64,000 nt of DNA, taken from the NCBI GenBank assembly GCA_004376295.1, contig SOJZ01000002.1, positions 1 through 64,000 on the forward strand, written 5' to 3'. Each line of letters starts with the position of its first letter. Within the stretch, counting starts at the first letter, position 1. Below the pieces are notes generated by a model. That model made no database searches, was not told the origin of the DNA, and was given only the letters and a program-made list of their open reading frames with translations. Positions 35,085 to 44,019 of this stretch are shown here, piece by piece. The DNA comes from Candidatus Bathyarchaeota archaeon. Lineage in GTDB: Archaea; Thermoproteota; Bathyarchaeia; Bathyarchaeales; Bathyarchaeaceae. Both the position numbers and the translations under genes were made by a program.

Positions 35085-35525
35085 CTAAGACTTTCCTTTG
35101 CATCCTTCACCGCTGAATATGGTCTTGTTACATGGGCAAGTGTCGGGGTGTCCATAGCTTTGACAAATAGTGTTTGCAAGGTCCTCCGAAGCGTAATGAT
35201 CCAGCTTAGAAGCCTCTTCACAAGCCTTCTGAACCTTGTAGCATAGAGCGTTTACAAATAGAGTTTCCAAAAGCCTGTGTTTTCTCAACAGTTTTTTAGC
35301 TTCAGCAATTCCCTCTTCCGTCAGTTCAACCCCGTAGTAACGTTTGTATCTAAGCAGCCTTTTCTCAGCGAGCTTTTGAAGCATTTCGGTCACGGTGGCT
35401 GGCCGAACTCTGACAGTCTTTGCTATAAGCGTTGTCCCAACTTTGCTAGACTCCTCTTGCTGTTTTCTGTATATTAGCTTCAGATACTTCCCCTCGTTCA
35501 CGGTGACTCTGGGTTCAACACTCAA
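35085..35525 (-). CDS. DtxR-family metal-dependent regulator
   Basis: This winged-helix regulator is about 146 aa if it starts at TTG 35525, with GGTGA upstream; GTG 35537 is also possible. The DNA-binding part includes VRVRPATVTEMLQKLAEKRL and VELTEEGIAEAKKLLRKHRLLE. The metal-binding part includes ALCYKVQKACEEAS, KLDHYASEDLA and HPDTCPCN. DtxR proteins sense Fe, Mn or related metals. It probably controls the adjoining permease, and its promoter is divergent from nadA. Confidence 0.85.
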   Translation of the reverse strand: MSVEPRVTVNEGKYLKLIYRKQQEESSKVGTTLIAKTVRVRPATVTEMLQKLAEKRLLRYKRYYGVELTEEGIAEAKKLLRKHRLLETLFVNALCYKVQKACEEASKLDHYASEDLANTICQSYGHPDTCPCNKTIFSGEGCKGKS

Positions 35526-35742
35526 AATGACGTTCACCGAGAGAAAGAAAGTTAGGTCTAACCTAAAAATTTTTCTAAAAGACTCTTCCTCTCTATACCT
35601 AAATCTTACACACACATACACAACCAGCCACAACCCAAAATACAACCACATTAAAAAACGACGAACGGTAAAGATATATCCCTTAAAGTGGTTACAAACT
35701 TTCCGAAAAAACGCCAATTCCAATAATCACTGGAGGTCAACC

Positions 35743-36651
35743 ATGAACCTCGTCAACAAAATCCAAAAGTTGAAAAAAGAGAAGAAGGCACTCCTACTGG
35801 CTCACAACTATCAGAGACCAGAAGTTCAGGACACCGCAGACTACCTAGGCGACAGCATCGAATTATGCAGAAAAGCAATGGATGAGAAAGACGCGGACAT
35901 TCTAGTGTTTTCGGCAGTTGATTTTATGGCCGAGTCAGCTGCCATACTGAATCCGAACAAAAAGGTTCTTATCCCAAGCCTCGGCGCAAGATGCCCAATG
36001 GCACAGATGCTAACTGCGGAGCAGGTTAGATTATGGAAGAAAAAATACCCAGGAGCACCTGTGGTTCTTTACGTCAACACGCTTGCTGAAGCAAAGGCAG
36101 AATGCGATATGTGCTGCACCTCCGCCAACGCCGTGAAGGTGGTGAATAGCCTGGATGAAGACACTGTACTTTTCGGGCCTGACGCTAACCTAGCGTGGCA
36201 TGTTCAACAGAAAACTAGAAAGAAAATTATTCCAATTCCACGCAGAGGTTGCTGCCCAACTCACATCCTCTTCACCAAAGGAGACATTCAACTCTTGAAA
36301 GAGATGCATCCTAACGCTGTGGTTATGGTTCATCCAGAGTGTATTCCAGAAGTTCAATTATCAGCAGACTTTGTTGGAAGCACCTCACAGATGTGCAGAC
36401 ATGCCCGAGAGACATCCGCAACAAAATACATAGTCGGAACAGAAATCGGACTCATCCACCGTCTCAAAAAGGAAAATCCGAAAAAAGAGTTCATACCACT
36501 TTATGACGGAGCTATTTGTCCAAACATGAAAATGAACACGTTGGAACGAATATTTCTATCCCTCAAAGAAGAAAAGCACCTCATAACTATTCCAAAATTG
36601 ACCGCGAAAAAAGCTCGAAAAGCCTTAGAAAAAATGATTTCTTTACCTTGA
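35743..36651 (+). CDS. nadA: Quinolinate synthase A
   Basis: The 302-aa enzyme makes quinolinate from iminoaspartate and dihydroxyacetone phosphate for NAD synthesis. ATG 35743 follows TGGAGGT; the frame is open further upstream but that region is the DtxR promoter. The [4Fe-4S] cysteines lie in DMCCTSANA, VHPECIPEV and DGAICPNMKMNTL. AHNYQRPEVQDTADYLGDS is the family N-terminus. nadB and nadC are not nearby. Confidence 0.95.
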   Translation: MNLVNKIQKLKKEKKALLLAHNYQRPEVQDTADYLGDSIELCRKAMDEKDADILVFSAVDFMAESAAILNPNKKVLIPSLGARCPMAQMLTAEQVRLWKKKYPGAPVVLYVNTLAEAKAECDMCCTSANAVKVVNSLDEDTVLFGPDANLAWHVQQKTRKKIIPIPRRGCCPTHILFTKGDIQLLKEMHPNAVVMVHPECIPEVQLSADFVGSTSQMCRHARETSATKYIVGTEIGLIHRLKKENPKKEFIPLYDGAICPNMKMNTLERIFLSLKEEKHLITIPKLTAKKARKALEKMISLP

Positions 36652-36801
36652 CAGCCTTAAATTCCATGTTTCCTCTGGGGACTCGCCTCACTCGAAAATA
36701 CAAATACCGACGATGCATATAACTAGTTGAAGTCTTTTCCGCTCATAACTCAAAACGCAATCCTAAAGAAGCATAGATTCCTAGAATTAATGGGAGACAG
36801 C

Positions 36802-37476
36802 GTGAAAACCTCAAGACTTTCAATGCTTTTGATATTTCTACTATTTGTAGGTATGCCCCTCGCTTATGCTTCTCCAATTTTGCACATTACAGCAAGAACC
36901 GACAAACCTTCGTATTTCCAAGTAGAAACTATTAGAGTCCGCGGGAAGGTAACTCTGGGAGAAAATCCGCTTAGAGGATCACTGGTAGCGTTAGAAGTAA
37001 GGAATGAAAGCAGAGATATCGTAGCTGTGGGGACTAGCCAAACCAATGAAAAAGGCATATTCGCTTTTGCTTTCAAATTGTCACCAAACACTGATTCACA
37101 AAATTGTACAGTGTACGTTAGCGTACGGTGGGAAAATCAAACGGCTGCTAATTGTTCGACTTTTTTGGTAAAAGCCTCAGGTTCAACTCGATATCATGAA
37201 AGCTCTGGCAATCAAGGAATCCCAAGCAGCGTAGTAATCTCAATTCTGCTGGTCTTGTTTGGAATTCTTCTAATGTCTGTCTTGATAATCACGATTTTCC
37301 TTTTTCTTAAATTGAAGGAAATAAAAGTAAAAATAGAACCCCCTGCCCCACCTGAAAAACAAATTGACGAAAAACATAAAGCGTGCATGAACTGCGGAAA
37401 GAAATTTCTTAGTATTCGCACATTTTGTCCATATTGCCTTACTTATCACGGCCAAGACGGTGTAAAGAAAGCCTAG
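36802..37476 (+). CDS. Membrane-anchored Ig-like protein with cytoplasmic zinc ribbon
   Basis: The start is taken at GTG 36802, which has GGAG 5 bp upstream and gives a 224-aa product beginning with a signal helix (SMLLIFLLFVGMPLAYA). An extracellular beta domain like MG2/Ig (TDKPSYFQVETIRVRGKV) follows, then one transmembrane helix (VVISILLVLFGILLMSVLII) and a C-terminal zinc ribbon with CMNCGKKF and FCPYC. Such a topology could pass an outside signal inward, but no partner is evident. Confidence 0.65.
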   Translation: MKTSRLSMLLIFLLFVGMPLAYASPILHITARTDKPSYFQVETIRVRGKVTLGENPLRGSLVALEVRNESRDIVAVGTSQTNEKGIFAFAFKLSPNTDSQNCTVYVSVRWENQTAANCSTFLVKASGSTRYHESSGNQGIPSSVVISILLVLFGILLMSVLIITIFLFLKLKEIKVKIEPPAPPEKQIDEKHKACMNCGKKFLSIRTFCPYCLTYHGQDGVKKA

Positions 37477-37696
37477 TAGCCACTCTGATAACATCTTTTT
37501 GTGAAAGCCTTCTCCAAGCGTCAATTTAATTATATCTCGGATACGCCTAACTCGAATCTGCCTTCAGCATAGTTTATCCCAATTAGACATCGAGTCACCA
37601 GAACGTCAAAGTCTAAGAAAGAGTTAAGAACATTTAATAGAAATTTCTTTAAAGAGGTTCGTAGTGTTAGTTGGTTAGCCATCGGGAGAAACTGCT

Positions 37697-37846
37697 ATGG
37701 ATTCATCAGGACGGCGGGTTATAGGTTCCCTGTTATTGATGTCAGGTTTGACTTTTCTCGTCTTGGGATTATATACAGGTCAGTTGAGCTACGTTCTGGA
37801 ACTTGTGAAGACAGTCTTTGAAACTGCCATTGCAGGGGCACCCTAG
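37697..37846 (+). CDS. Small one-helix membrane protein, 49 aa
   Basis: The frame begins MDSSGRRVIGSLLLMSGLTF, runs into a hydrophobic helix up to LGLYTGQL and ends with an amphipathic segment, LELVKTVFETAIAGAP. GGGAG lies 8 bp upstream of the ATG. It resembles the small subunits or regulators often missed in annotation. I cannot name a family. It sits in an otherwise empty 590-bp gap. Confidence 0.5.
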   Translation: MDSSGRRVIGSLLLMSGLTFLVLGLYTGQLSYVLELVKTVFETAIAGAP

Positions 37847-38069
37847 CGTTGAAAGAGCCTTCTTTCGGCACTACGAACCGCATCTCCCGTTGATCATGAC
37901 TGTAAGGGCAGCTATGGCTTCGTGTTTAGGCTCGTGTTTTGCCCTCAGATGATTGCGCATTCGCCTATTCTTCCCAAACTACTTAATTTTCTTATGTGCC
38001 TGGTAGCTTAGTCACGTGTTATCACAGCTTATATCTCGAAGGTACAGTAAGAGTATGTGCAGGAGGTGA

Positions 38070-38630
38070 ATGATAATCATCCGAAGCGAGGAAGGTGAAA
38101 GAGATGGAATACTGCATGTTGCAAGGTTGATGCTTGTTTCAGCTAGGACTGCGCCAAAATCCGGCGGCGTTGACGACGTATTAACAGCAATTGTTCTTGG
38201 AGCAAAAAGGGAAGCCTTAGCCGTAGAAATGGATAAGATCGCCGAAGAAAGAAAGATTGATGGATTTGGGCGGGACGCGGAAAACGTGAAAGATTCTGAA
38301 GTCATTGTACTGGTTGGTGTAAGGGGAACGAAAAGCTTTGGTCTGGACTGTGGTGCCTGTGGCTATGCCAACTGCGATGAGTTCGAAAAAGCCGAGAAAA
38401 AAGTGGGACGAGACTTTGTGGGGGCAACGTGCCTTCTTAAGGCGTTAGATCTTGGAATTGCATTGGGATCAGCGGTGAAAACAGCTAGTATCTTCAATGT
38501 GGATAATCGGATAATGTATAGAATTGGAGTTGCAGCTAGGCGGCTAAACTTGCTGCCAGAGGCAAGCGTCATCATAGGGATTCCGCTATCTGCGGGGGGT
38601 AAGAACATATATTTCGATAGGAAACGTTAG
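38070..38630 (+). CDS. DUF2148 (ferredoxin-like) domain protein
   Basis: This 186-aa protein shows the DUF2148 pattern: ARLMLVSARTAPKSGGVDD, LDCGACGYANCDEFEKAE and CLLKALDLGIALGSAVKTA. The CGACGYANC motif is typical of an Fe-S ligand set. The only in-frame start after the preceding stop is ATG 38070, directly abutting AGGAGGTGA with no spacer, so initiation is unusual. It is followed by a DUF2099-like gene. Confidence 0.85.
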   Translation: MIIIRSEEGERDGILHVARLMLVSARTAPKSGGVDDVLTAIVLGAKREALAVEMDKIAEERKIDGFGRDAENVKDSEVIVLVGVRGTKSFGLDCGACGYANCDEFEKAEKKVGRDFVGATCLLKALDLGIALGSAVKTASIFNVDNRIMYRIGVAARRLNLLPEASVIIGIPLSAGGKNIYFDRKR

Positions 38631-38666
38631 GGATATCCGAATCTTGCGTCTATCAATGTGATTATC

Positions 38667-39143
38667 ATGCAAGGTGAACATGAGATTTTATGTTGCGGCA
38701 CACGTGTGAAGATTTGTGGCAAAAGAATTAGAGTAGTTAGCGAGCCGAAGATTCTTCGCTGTCCCCTGAATGAAACCTTGTACGGATTTAAGTCAACCAA
38801 TAAAGACACGGTTAAGAAAATCGTGGACATTAGAAAACTTGAGAAAAACAAAAACGTGAATGTAACGATTTTCTCGGTGTGTAACATGTGCGCCACTGAA
38901 GAAGCCGCGAAGTACATTGCTGACGCTGATATCGTTTGTGCCAGCGCCTCGAAAATCATCAGAGAGCACATAGGTTCAAAAGCGCTGATGCAGATTGGAG
39001 TTGCTATACCTATTTTCGTGCTAACCAAAAAAGGGAAGAGAATTGTTCTAAACTATCTCTCAACATTCAGTGAGAAGACCGTTGTTTTTAGAAGCAATTT
39101 GCCTTATTTGGTTGTGGACAGGGAACCAACATTGAAAGAATGA
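38667..39143 (+). CDS. DUF2099-like protein (methanogenesis marker 8 relative)
   Basis: This protein of about 158 aa starts at ATG 38667 or 38658. EHEILCCGTRVKICGKRIRV, EPKILRCPLNETLYG and VCNMCATEEAAKYIADADI recall the N-terminal half of the DUF2099 family. The recognised methanogenesis marker protein is about twice as long, so this may be a single-domain relative. Six cysteines are present. The preceding gene is the DUF2148 protein, 37 bp away. Confidence 0.5.
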   Translation: MQGEHEILCCGTRVKICGKRIRVVSEPKILRCPLNETLYGFKSTNKDTVKKIVDIRKLEKNKNVNVTIFSVCNMCATEEAAKYIADADIVCASASKIIREHIGSKALMQIGVAIPIFVLTKKGKRIVLNYLSTFSEKTVVFRSNLPYLVVDREPTLKE

Positions 39144-39167
39144 GAACTGCTATCGCTAGTCTGCTTA

Positions 39168-39767
39168 TCATACTGAATCAGTTTGTTTCATTTTCTCATA
39201 CATTTTTTCCAGAGTCCAACGGATCGTTGACTTGAGCTCCTGTAACCTTTCAGGCCTAATGTTTTTGATAGTTACTTCACGAATGGTATCTCCGTCACGG
39301 ATAATGTTGTAGGACAATATCTTATCTGGGGTTATGTTTCCAGTACCCGCGGCTTCATGGTCTTTTTCCTGCATTTTTGCTAGCACCCTCTCTACAAGGA
39401 AGGATGTGAACGGTGGAATGTTCACATCGAAGTTTTTATCTTTGGGGAGCACAATTCGCATAGAATCCTCTGCGACGTACATATCGGCGAGAAGGTCGCC
39501 TGTTACTGTTTTCAACGGGATGGTTTCCCCATACTCCATGGTGGGTAGTGGAAGAGCTGTTTCAGAGGGGGTGGACGGCATTACCTGTGGAGGTGTGGGC
39601 GTAGGCTTTACCATTTCTGCTCGTTTAAACCCCTCTTCTAGCAGCGAGGTGTCAGTGAACTCGAGTAAAACTCGTAATCCTCCTAGTTCAGTTTCTACTT
39701 CTTCTATGCGTTTTTCCAGCCACGCTCTAAACTCTGCCATCTTCTTTATTTTTTCTTTCTCAACCAT
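39168..39767 (-). CDS. Hypothetical archaeal protein with coiled-coil N-terminus
   Basis: This 199-aa protein starts with a Glu/Lys-rich coiled coil (residues 1-45). A proline-rich linker (PTPTPPQVMPSTPSE) follows, then a mixed alpha/beta domain (LLADMYVAEDSMRIVLPKD to the end). It is not recognised. The start follows GGAGG within a short convergent arrangement with the DUF2099-like gene. Cytoplasmic location is expected. Confidence 0.6.
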   Translation of the reverse strand: MVEKEKIKKMAEFRAWLEKRIEEVETELGGLRVLLEFTDTSLLEEGFKRAEMVKPTPTPPQVMPSTPSETALPLPTMEYGETIPLKTVTGDLLADMYVAEDSMRIVLPKDKNFDVNIPPFTSFLVERVLAKMQEKDHEAAGTGNITPDKILSYNIIRDGDTIREVTIKNIRPERLQELKSTIRWTLEKMYEKMKQTDSV

Positions 39768-39889
39768 TCATCTCCCCTCCACTACATGAATAGGCTTGTA
39801 TTCTTTTATCTGCGCTCCATAGGAGTTACTTATAGAATGCACAGTGCCACATTTAAGTATGAAAGAAGCTTTTGAGATGTGGGTGCCAT

Positions 39890-40432
39890 ATGGCAGAGAA
39901 AACGTACGATTTCAATCTTCTCGTTTCCTGTTCATGGAGTGCATATGGAAAGGCAAAGAAAGAAATCGTGCATATCTTGGGAACGCTTGGTGACGAGAAT
40001 CCTCTTGTGAAGCGTACAGTTGCAAAGGGAATAGTAGGCGTGAGGACCTGTTTAGACTCACGGGAGGTTACACGTAGACTTCGAACACTGTTTGATGAGG
40101 ATCCTCTTATCTTTCAGCACACCTTGAAGTGGGTGCCCGTGGACCTTTGGACACGCTCGGACATGGACTCTATGAAAAGGGCGGTTGCAGAGTTGAGAAG
40201 CCAAATTCATGCTGGTGAAAGGTGGCGTATGACTGTGGAAAAACGTAGATACACACGATATCACAAGGTTGAAATCATAGGGGAACTTGCCGGCCTCATA
40301 GATGAAAAAGTTGATCTTACAGATCCTGATAAAACTCTTCGCGTAGACATAATAGGCCGATATGCGGGAATGTCCATTCTAACGCCGAGGGACGTTTTCT
40401 CTGTGACAAAACTTTACTCTAATGTTTTCTGA
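39890..40432 (+). CDS. THUMP-domain protein (Tan1-like)
   Basis: The start is ATG 39890 (GGTG just upstream), giving 180 aa. The protein resembles the single-THUMP adaptor of tRNA N4-acetylcytidine formation. The THUMP core includes GKAKKEIVHILGTLGDENP, VAKGIVGVRTCLDSREVTRR and KVDLTDPDKTLRVDIIGRYA. THUMP domains bind the tRNA acceptor region. The partner acetyltransferase (TmcA/Kre33-type) is not in this window. Confidence 0.82.
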   Translation: MAEKTYDFNLLVSCSWSAYGKAKKEIVHILGTLGDENPLVKRTVAKGIVGVRTCLDSREVTRRLRTLFDEDPLIFQHTLKWVPVDLWTRSDMDSMKRAVAELRSQIHAGERWRMTVEKRRYTRYHKVEIIGELAGLIDEKVDLTDPDKTLRVDIIGRYAGMSILTPRDVFSVTKLYSNVF

Positions 40433-40741
40433 TGCCATGAATAACTGAGTTTGCAGCTATCTTAATCTTAGACCAGATTCTAGAACCACTATGGATGTTT
40501 GCGAAGTCACCGGTATCCCATTCAGCACCTATAATGGGCAATTTGTTAATTTTAACGCCTGAACCGACCTTGCAACTCTCAGCGACAATACAGTGACTTA
40601 TATGTGAAAAATCACCTATACGAGTGTTTTCATAGATCAAAGAACTGGCTTACCAACTAAGGGAAGCATTGGCTTAGGCTTGGTATAAGTGAGCGGTCTC
40701 AGTCTTGTTCCATGCCCACCGGCTAATATGACCGCTTTCAT
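40419..40741 (-). pseudogene. Nucleotidyltransferase gene with large internal deletion
   Basis: On the minus strand, ATG 40741 opens [19 protein letters not shown] up to GKPVL, the N-terminus and NTP-binding loop of GlmU/RmlA-type sugar-phosphate nucleotidyltransferases. A stop follows in a TTGA overlap, and a second frame (40640-40419) continues IYENTRIGDFSHISHCIVAE to the end, the left-handed beta-helix tail of the same family. About 230 middle residues are absent. It is clearly inactive. Confidence 0.85.
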
Positions 40742-40840
40742 AGCTTGGCTCTTCTTTCTTTGTATAGATGCGCTTGGGAATGCATGAAGAGCACTTGAGG
40801 AAACGTTGAGATTATGCCAGAGCTTTTGAGTCTTCTACGC

Positions 40841-41302
40841 TCATCGATGTATGAACTGTTTGACTTCGACTCCACATTCATCTGTTAAGAATCGTTCAAA
40901 CTCTTGGAATACTGTACTATTTGTCTCGTTTAATTTTAAGCAAATAGGTTTGCCTGCGTATGCCCAGCTTAAATCGTAAATTGCGGTTCTTTTTGAGAGT
41001 TCGGGGTTGTTTACAACTGTCTCTACCAATTTTTTGGATGGAGTTTGTGGAAACAACCAAGCGGTGTATGAAACGTCGACTATATGGTAAGAGATGTCCT
41101 TACGAATGACACATTTATGTTTTGCAGCAACCTTTTCGAAGGTTGAAGGATGAACCGTTCGAATCCAAAGAAAGTTATGATATTTATCATCTGTTTTGAC
41201 CCAATCTTCGAATCCAGAAGTTTTCCAGCCCCTTGATTGACATTGCTCCTTGAAAGATTTGAGAAGCTCCCAGATTTTGGGAAAGTCTAAGGTAACGGTC
41301 AT
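40841..41302 (-). CDS. Hypothetical protein, 153 aa
   Basis: The start is ATG 41302, preceded by GAGGT with 7-bp spacing; the open frame extends to 41368. The protein is mixed alpha/beta with several Trp/Tyr (SFKEQCQSRGWKTSGFEDW, DVSYTAWLFPQTPSKKLVET) and no membrane segment or recognised motif. A TATA-like ATCTTTAAATC lies on the minus strand about 55 bp upstream. The function is unknown. Confidence 0.6.
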   Translation of the reverse strand: MTVTLDFPKIWELLKSFKEQCQSRGWKTSGFEDWVKTDDKYHNFLWIRTVHPSTFEKVAAKHKCVIRKDISYHIVDVSYTAWLFPQTPSKKLVETVVNNPELSKRTAIYDLSWAYAGKPICLKLNETNSTVFQEFERFLTDECGVEVKQFIHR

Positions 41303-41582
41303 GGACGTACCTCGTATTTTCTTATAGAAGATTGTTCTATTTTCCGTCGATTTAAAGATATTTGACAATAATACTGCAAAAATTCCATAAAAAAATCGAA
41401 TTATTGAAAAATTGCAGCAAAAACGCTCGGTCTCCTACAATTGTCCGAAAGATTTCTCAGAGATACTTATGTTTGAAGTCAATAAATCTGACGAAAAACT
41501 TGGAAGATCTCTACATTTTTCCGAGGATAAAAAATAAATGTAAAAAACCGTTAACATACTCTTCTTCCTCAAGGTTAGGAAC

Positions 41583-42083
41583 ATGAAAATAAAAAATCAA
41601 GCGGTCGTCTTAGATAACTTGGACTGGAAGATTCTCCAGGTCCTTCAGGAAAATGCAAGGCAGACATACACTGAGATTGGTCGGCTTCTAGGTGTGGCGC
41701 ACTCCACCGTCTACGATCGGATTCGAACGATGGAAAAGTATGACATCATCAAAAAATACACGGCTGTTGTAGACCTTGAGAACATTGGAATAAAACATGT
41801 TACTGCAATCATGACGGTATTTACAAGTCCACAGGAAAGTGAAAAGGTGGCAAAAAAGTTGTCGGAATCAAAAGAGGTTTTAGAGGTTTCAGCGTCTCTT
41901 TCCGAAAATTTGTCGATAATTGCAAAGGTGGTGGCAGAAGACCAGAATAGGCTTCACTTGTTCATCGCACAATCGGTTGCACCTCTTCCGGGAGTATTGA
42001 GGATTCGGACTTCAATTATTACAAGAAAATATAAAGATGAAAGGTTTTCAATCGAGAAGTGGAAGACGGAATCCAAACATTGA
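41583..42083 (+). CDS. Lrp/AsnC family transcriptional regulator
   Basis: This 166-aa regulator has an N-terminal winged helix (LDNLDWKILQVLQENARQTY, then EIGRLLGVAHSTVYDRIRTM) and a RAM/ACT-like effector domain. Members respond to amino acids or metabolites and form dimers or octamers. It sits upstream of DUF5752 and divergent from a hypothetical protein, giving two possible local targets. Confidence 0.9.
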   Translation: MKIKNQAVVLDNLDWKILQVLQENARQTYTEIGRLLGVAHSTVYDRIRTMEKYDIIKKYTAVVDLENIGIKHVTAIMTVFTSPQESEKVAKKLSESKEVLEVSASLSENLSIIAKVVAEDQNRLHLFIAQSVAPLPGVLRIRTSIITRKYKDERFSIEKWKTESKH

Positions 42084-42134
42084 AAGAAGAAAATTTATAC
42101 ATTTTTGAGTAGCTACTGCCAAGTGCGTTAAGTC

Positions 42135-42144
42135 TTTATATAAA
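42135..42144 (+). promoter_or_regulatory. TATA box for the DUF5752 gene (TTTATATAAA)
   Basis: A perfect TTTATATAAA palindrome lies 42 bp before the TTG start at 42177, placing initiation near 42165 and supporting the TTG over upstream codons. Confidence 0.65.
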
Positions 42145-42176
42145 GCTTTCAGCATCCTTACAAATGAGGGATTCAC

Positions 42177-42515
42177 TTGGTAGCGAATTCATCCATTTCT
42201 AGGATTCTTAGGAAAGTGCCCAGAGAAAACGCATTCTACTTCTTCACATCTATTGGAAACTACACAGGTGAGAGCGCTGCATCCTTGGAAGAGTTTGTGA
42301 GAAAGATTAAAGAAGTTGACGCCAAGTCGTTGGGGTTTCATCTCTACAGAGGAGATTTTGAAAAGTGGGTGGCTGAAACTCTTGAAGACGAAGAGTTAGC
42401 TGAGAAGATTACGAGTCTAAAAATTCTTAGTCCTTCTGGAAGCTCGTTGCGAAATCAGCTTTATCTCATTGTTTCAAAGAGGTTTGAGAAGCTGAAAGGT
42501 GAGTTTTCTAGTTAA
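42177..42515 (+). CDS. DUF5752 family protein
   Basis: This 112-aa protein fits DUF5752: FYFFTSIGNYTGESAASLEE, then SLGFHLYRGDFEKWVAETL. Members are small cytoplasmic archaeal and bacterial proteins of unknown role. The start is TTG 42177, with GGGA upstream. It has its own TATA box, so it is probably monocistronic. Confidence 0.75.
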   Translation: MVANSSISRILRKVPRENAFYFFTSIGNYTGESAASLEEFVRKIKEVDAKSLGFHLYRGDFEKWVAETLEDEELAEKITSLKILSPSGSSLRNQLYLIVSKRFEKLKGEFSS

Positions 42516-42657
42516 GCATGTGAGATTAAAACCCACATGAGTTGGAATTTCGGTTGCTTTCACTTTCGGATAAGCCTCTCACCGTATTAGTGCGCGCATA
42601 TTAGCAAAAGCGAACAAATAAATTATTCATTTCGTTTATTGTATTACAGAAAGGAGA

Positions 42658-43722
42658 ATGGTAATGAAGCTTTCCAGCAGGTTCGCTCTTTCCAATATGT
42701 TCGTTCTTGCCCTCCTGTTGATCTTTGTCATTGATGTTTATTCTGAAAGTGTAGTTTTCATTGAATTCTTCTATATCGACCCTTCAAAATCCCCGTTTGC
42801 TTGCTGGACATGTGAAGGCTGGAAGGATTCGTGGAGAATATTCTTGGAAGCGAAAAACTTGATTGACGACATCAAAAAGGAATATGGTGATCAAGTAGAA
42901 ATTGAGCGAGTGGATAAAAGGACAATTGAGGGGCGTGATCGATTCAATCAATATAATTTGACGACACCACAAGCTGTTGTCATAAACCGTACAATCAAAC
43001 TCGAGGGGGAACAAATTACCTACGAGAATCTGACGAAAGTCATCGATGAATATCTGGCGGGAGAAGAGCCTGATCCTTTTCAGCCTCAGCCTCTAACCAT
43101 AATTGGCGCGTTTTCGCTCGGATTTTTTGAAACTTTTTCTCCATGTCTGATTGCGATGTTGGCGTTTATACTAAGTTATACAATTGGAAAAACAACCCGT
43201 TTTAAAGAAAGTATGTTACGCGTCATGACTTTTGGGATAGGCTTTGTTTCTGCCGCGGTACTCCTTGGAGCAACAGTTGCGTTAATGTTAATCTCCATGC
43301 CGAGTATTCAAGTTGTTCTAGCGTGGATTATGTGTATTTTTGTCATTCTTTTTGGACTTAATTTATTGGGATTGTTGAATGTACCTATTCAAACGAAACC
43401 TTTGGTGAAAAAACTGGCTGGAAAGTATGCTACCACGTATATTGGACTCCTTCTACTTGGCTTTATTTTCTACTTCCTCGACCCATGTATTGCACCATTT
43501 GCCTTCACGATGTTGATAATGCTTCAAAACTTTGAATTTATGCTCCCTCTTATGGTATTCTGTCTAGGTGCCATCATTCCATTCATCGGCATCGGAATCG
43601 TTGCTGGTTACACATCGAAGTTAGCTAGAATTACTTATAAGCACAGGTCCAAGATCAGAGCAATTAGCGGGTTAATTCTGATAGTTTATGCACTATACCT
43701 CATTATTTTCATTCTTTTGTGA
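42658..43722 (+). CDS. CcdA/DsbD-like transmembrane redox protein
   Basis: This 354-aa protein has an N-terminal signal helix and an extracytoplasmic thioredoxin-like domain (FIEFFYIDPSKSPFACWTCE, with CxxC in CWTC). Its six-helix CcdA membrane domain contains FFETFSPCLIAMLAF and YFLDPCIAPFAFTML, the paired cysteines that relay electrons across the membrane. It probably passes reducing power from cytoplasmic thioredoxin outward. Start is ATG 42658 or ATG 42664 after AAAGGAGA. Confidence 0.85.
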   Translation: MVMKLSSRFALSNMFVLALLLIFVIDVYSESVVFIEFFYIDPSKSPFACWTCEGWKDSWRIFLEAKNLIDDIKKEYGDQVEIERVDKRTIEGRDRFNQYNLTTPQAVVINRTIKLEGEQITYENLTKVIDEYLAGEEPDPFQPQPLTIIGAFSLGFFETFSPCLIAMLAFILSYTIGKTTRFKESMLRVMTFGIGFVSAAVLLGATVALMLISMPSIQVVLAWIMCIFVILFGLNLLGLLNVPIQTKPLVKKLAGKYATTYIGLLLLGFIFYFLDPCIAPFAFTMLIMLQNFEFMLPLMVFCLGAIIPFIGIGIVAGYTSKLARITYKHRSKIRAISGLILIVYALYLIIFILL

Positions 43723-43830
43723 ACAACCCGAATTTGCTCATGGTAGAAGCACAAGAGGTAGCAATATCAAAGGGCAATCCACCCATCTGTTTAACAACAA
43801 CGGTGCCCACATAAGGCGCTTCGATAGTTC

Positions 43831-44019
43831 TTATATCCAGAGCTTTGAGTAGCAGATTAAACAGTAGTAAACGGTGTATGACTCACGTTTTCGTGGGCAT
43901 ATGTGCGCCCAAGCTTTCTCTCCAACATAAAGGTGGTGACCACAAATCTTACACTTTGGCGGACCATCCAAGCGACTGACAAGGTTTTGCATTACAGTTA
44001 TTTTGTTCCAAGCCGCCAT
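43831..44019 (-). CDS. Small zinc-finger protein, 62 aa
   Basis: A 62-codon frame (ATG 44019) contains CKICGHHLYVGE, HICPRKRESY and CLICYSKLW, a Cys/His pattern resembling a zinc ribbon. It lies alone between convergent genes. Its size and basic character suggest a nucleic-acid or regulatory accessory role. Confidence 0.55.
   Translation of the reverse strand: MAAWNKITVMQNLVSRLDGPPKCKICGHHLYVGEKAWAHICPRKRESYTVYYCLICYSKLWI

Noticed and set aside
37874-37960. 28-codon minus-strand frame beginning MRNHLRAKHEP
   Set aside because: It is too short, without recognisable domain or conserved neighbours; chance is as likely.
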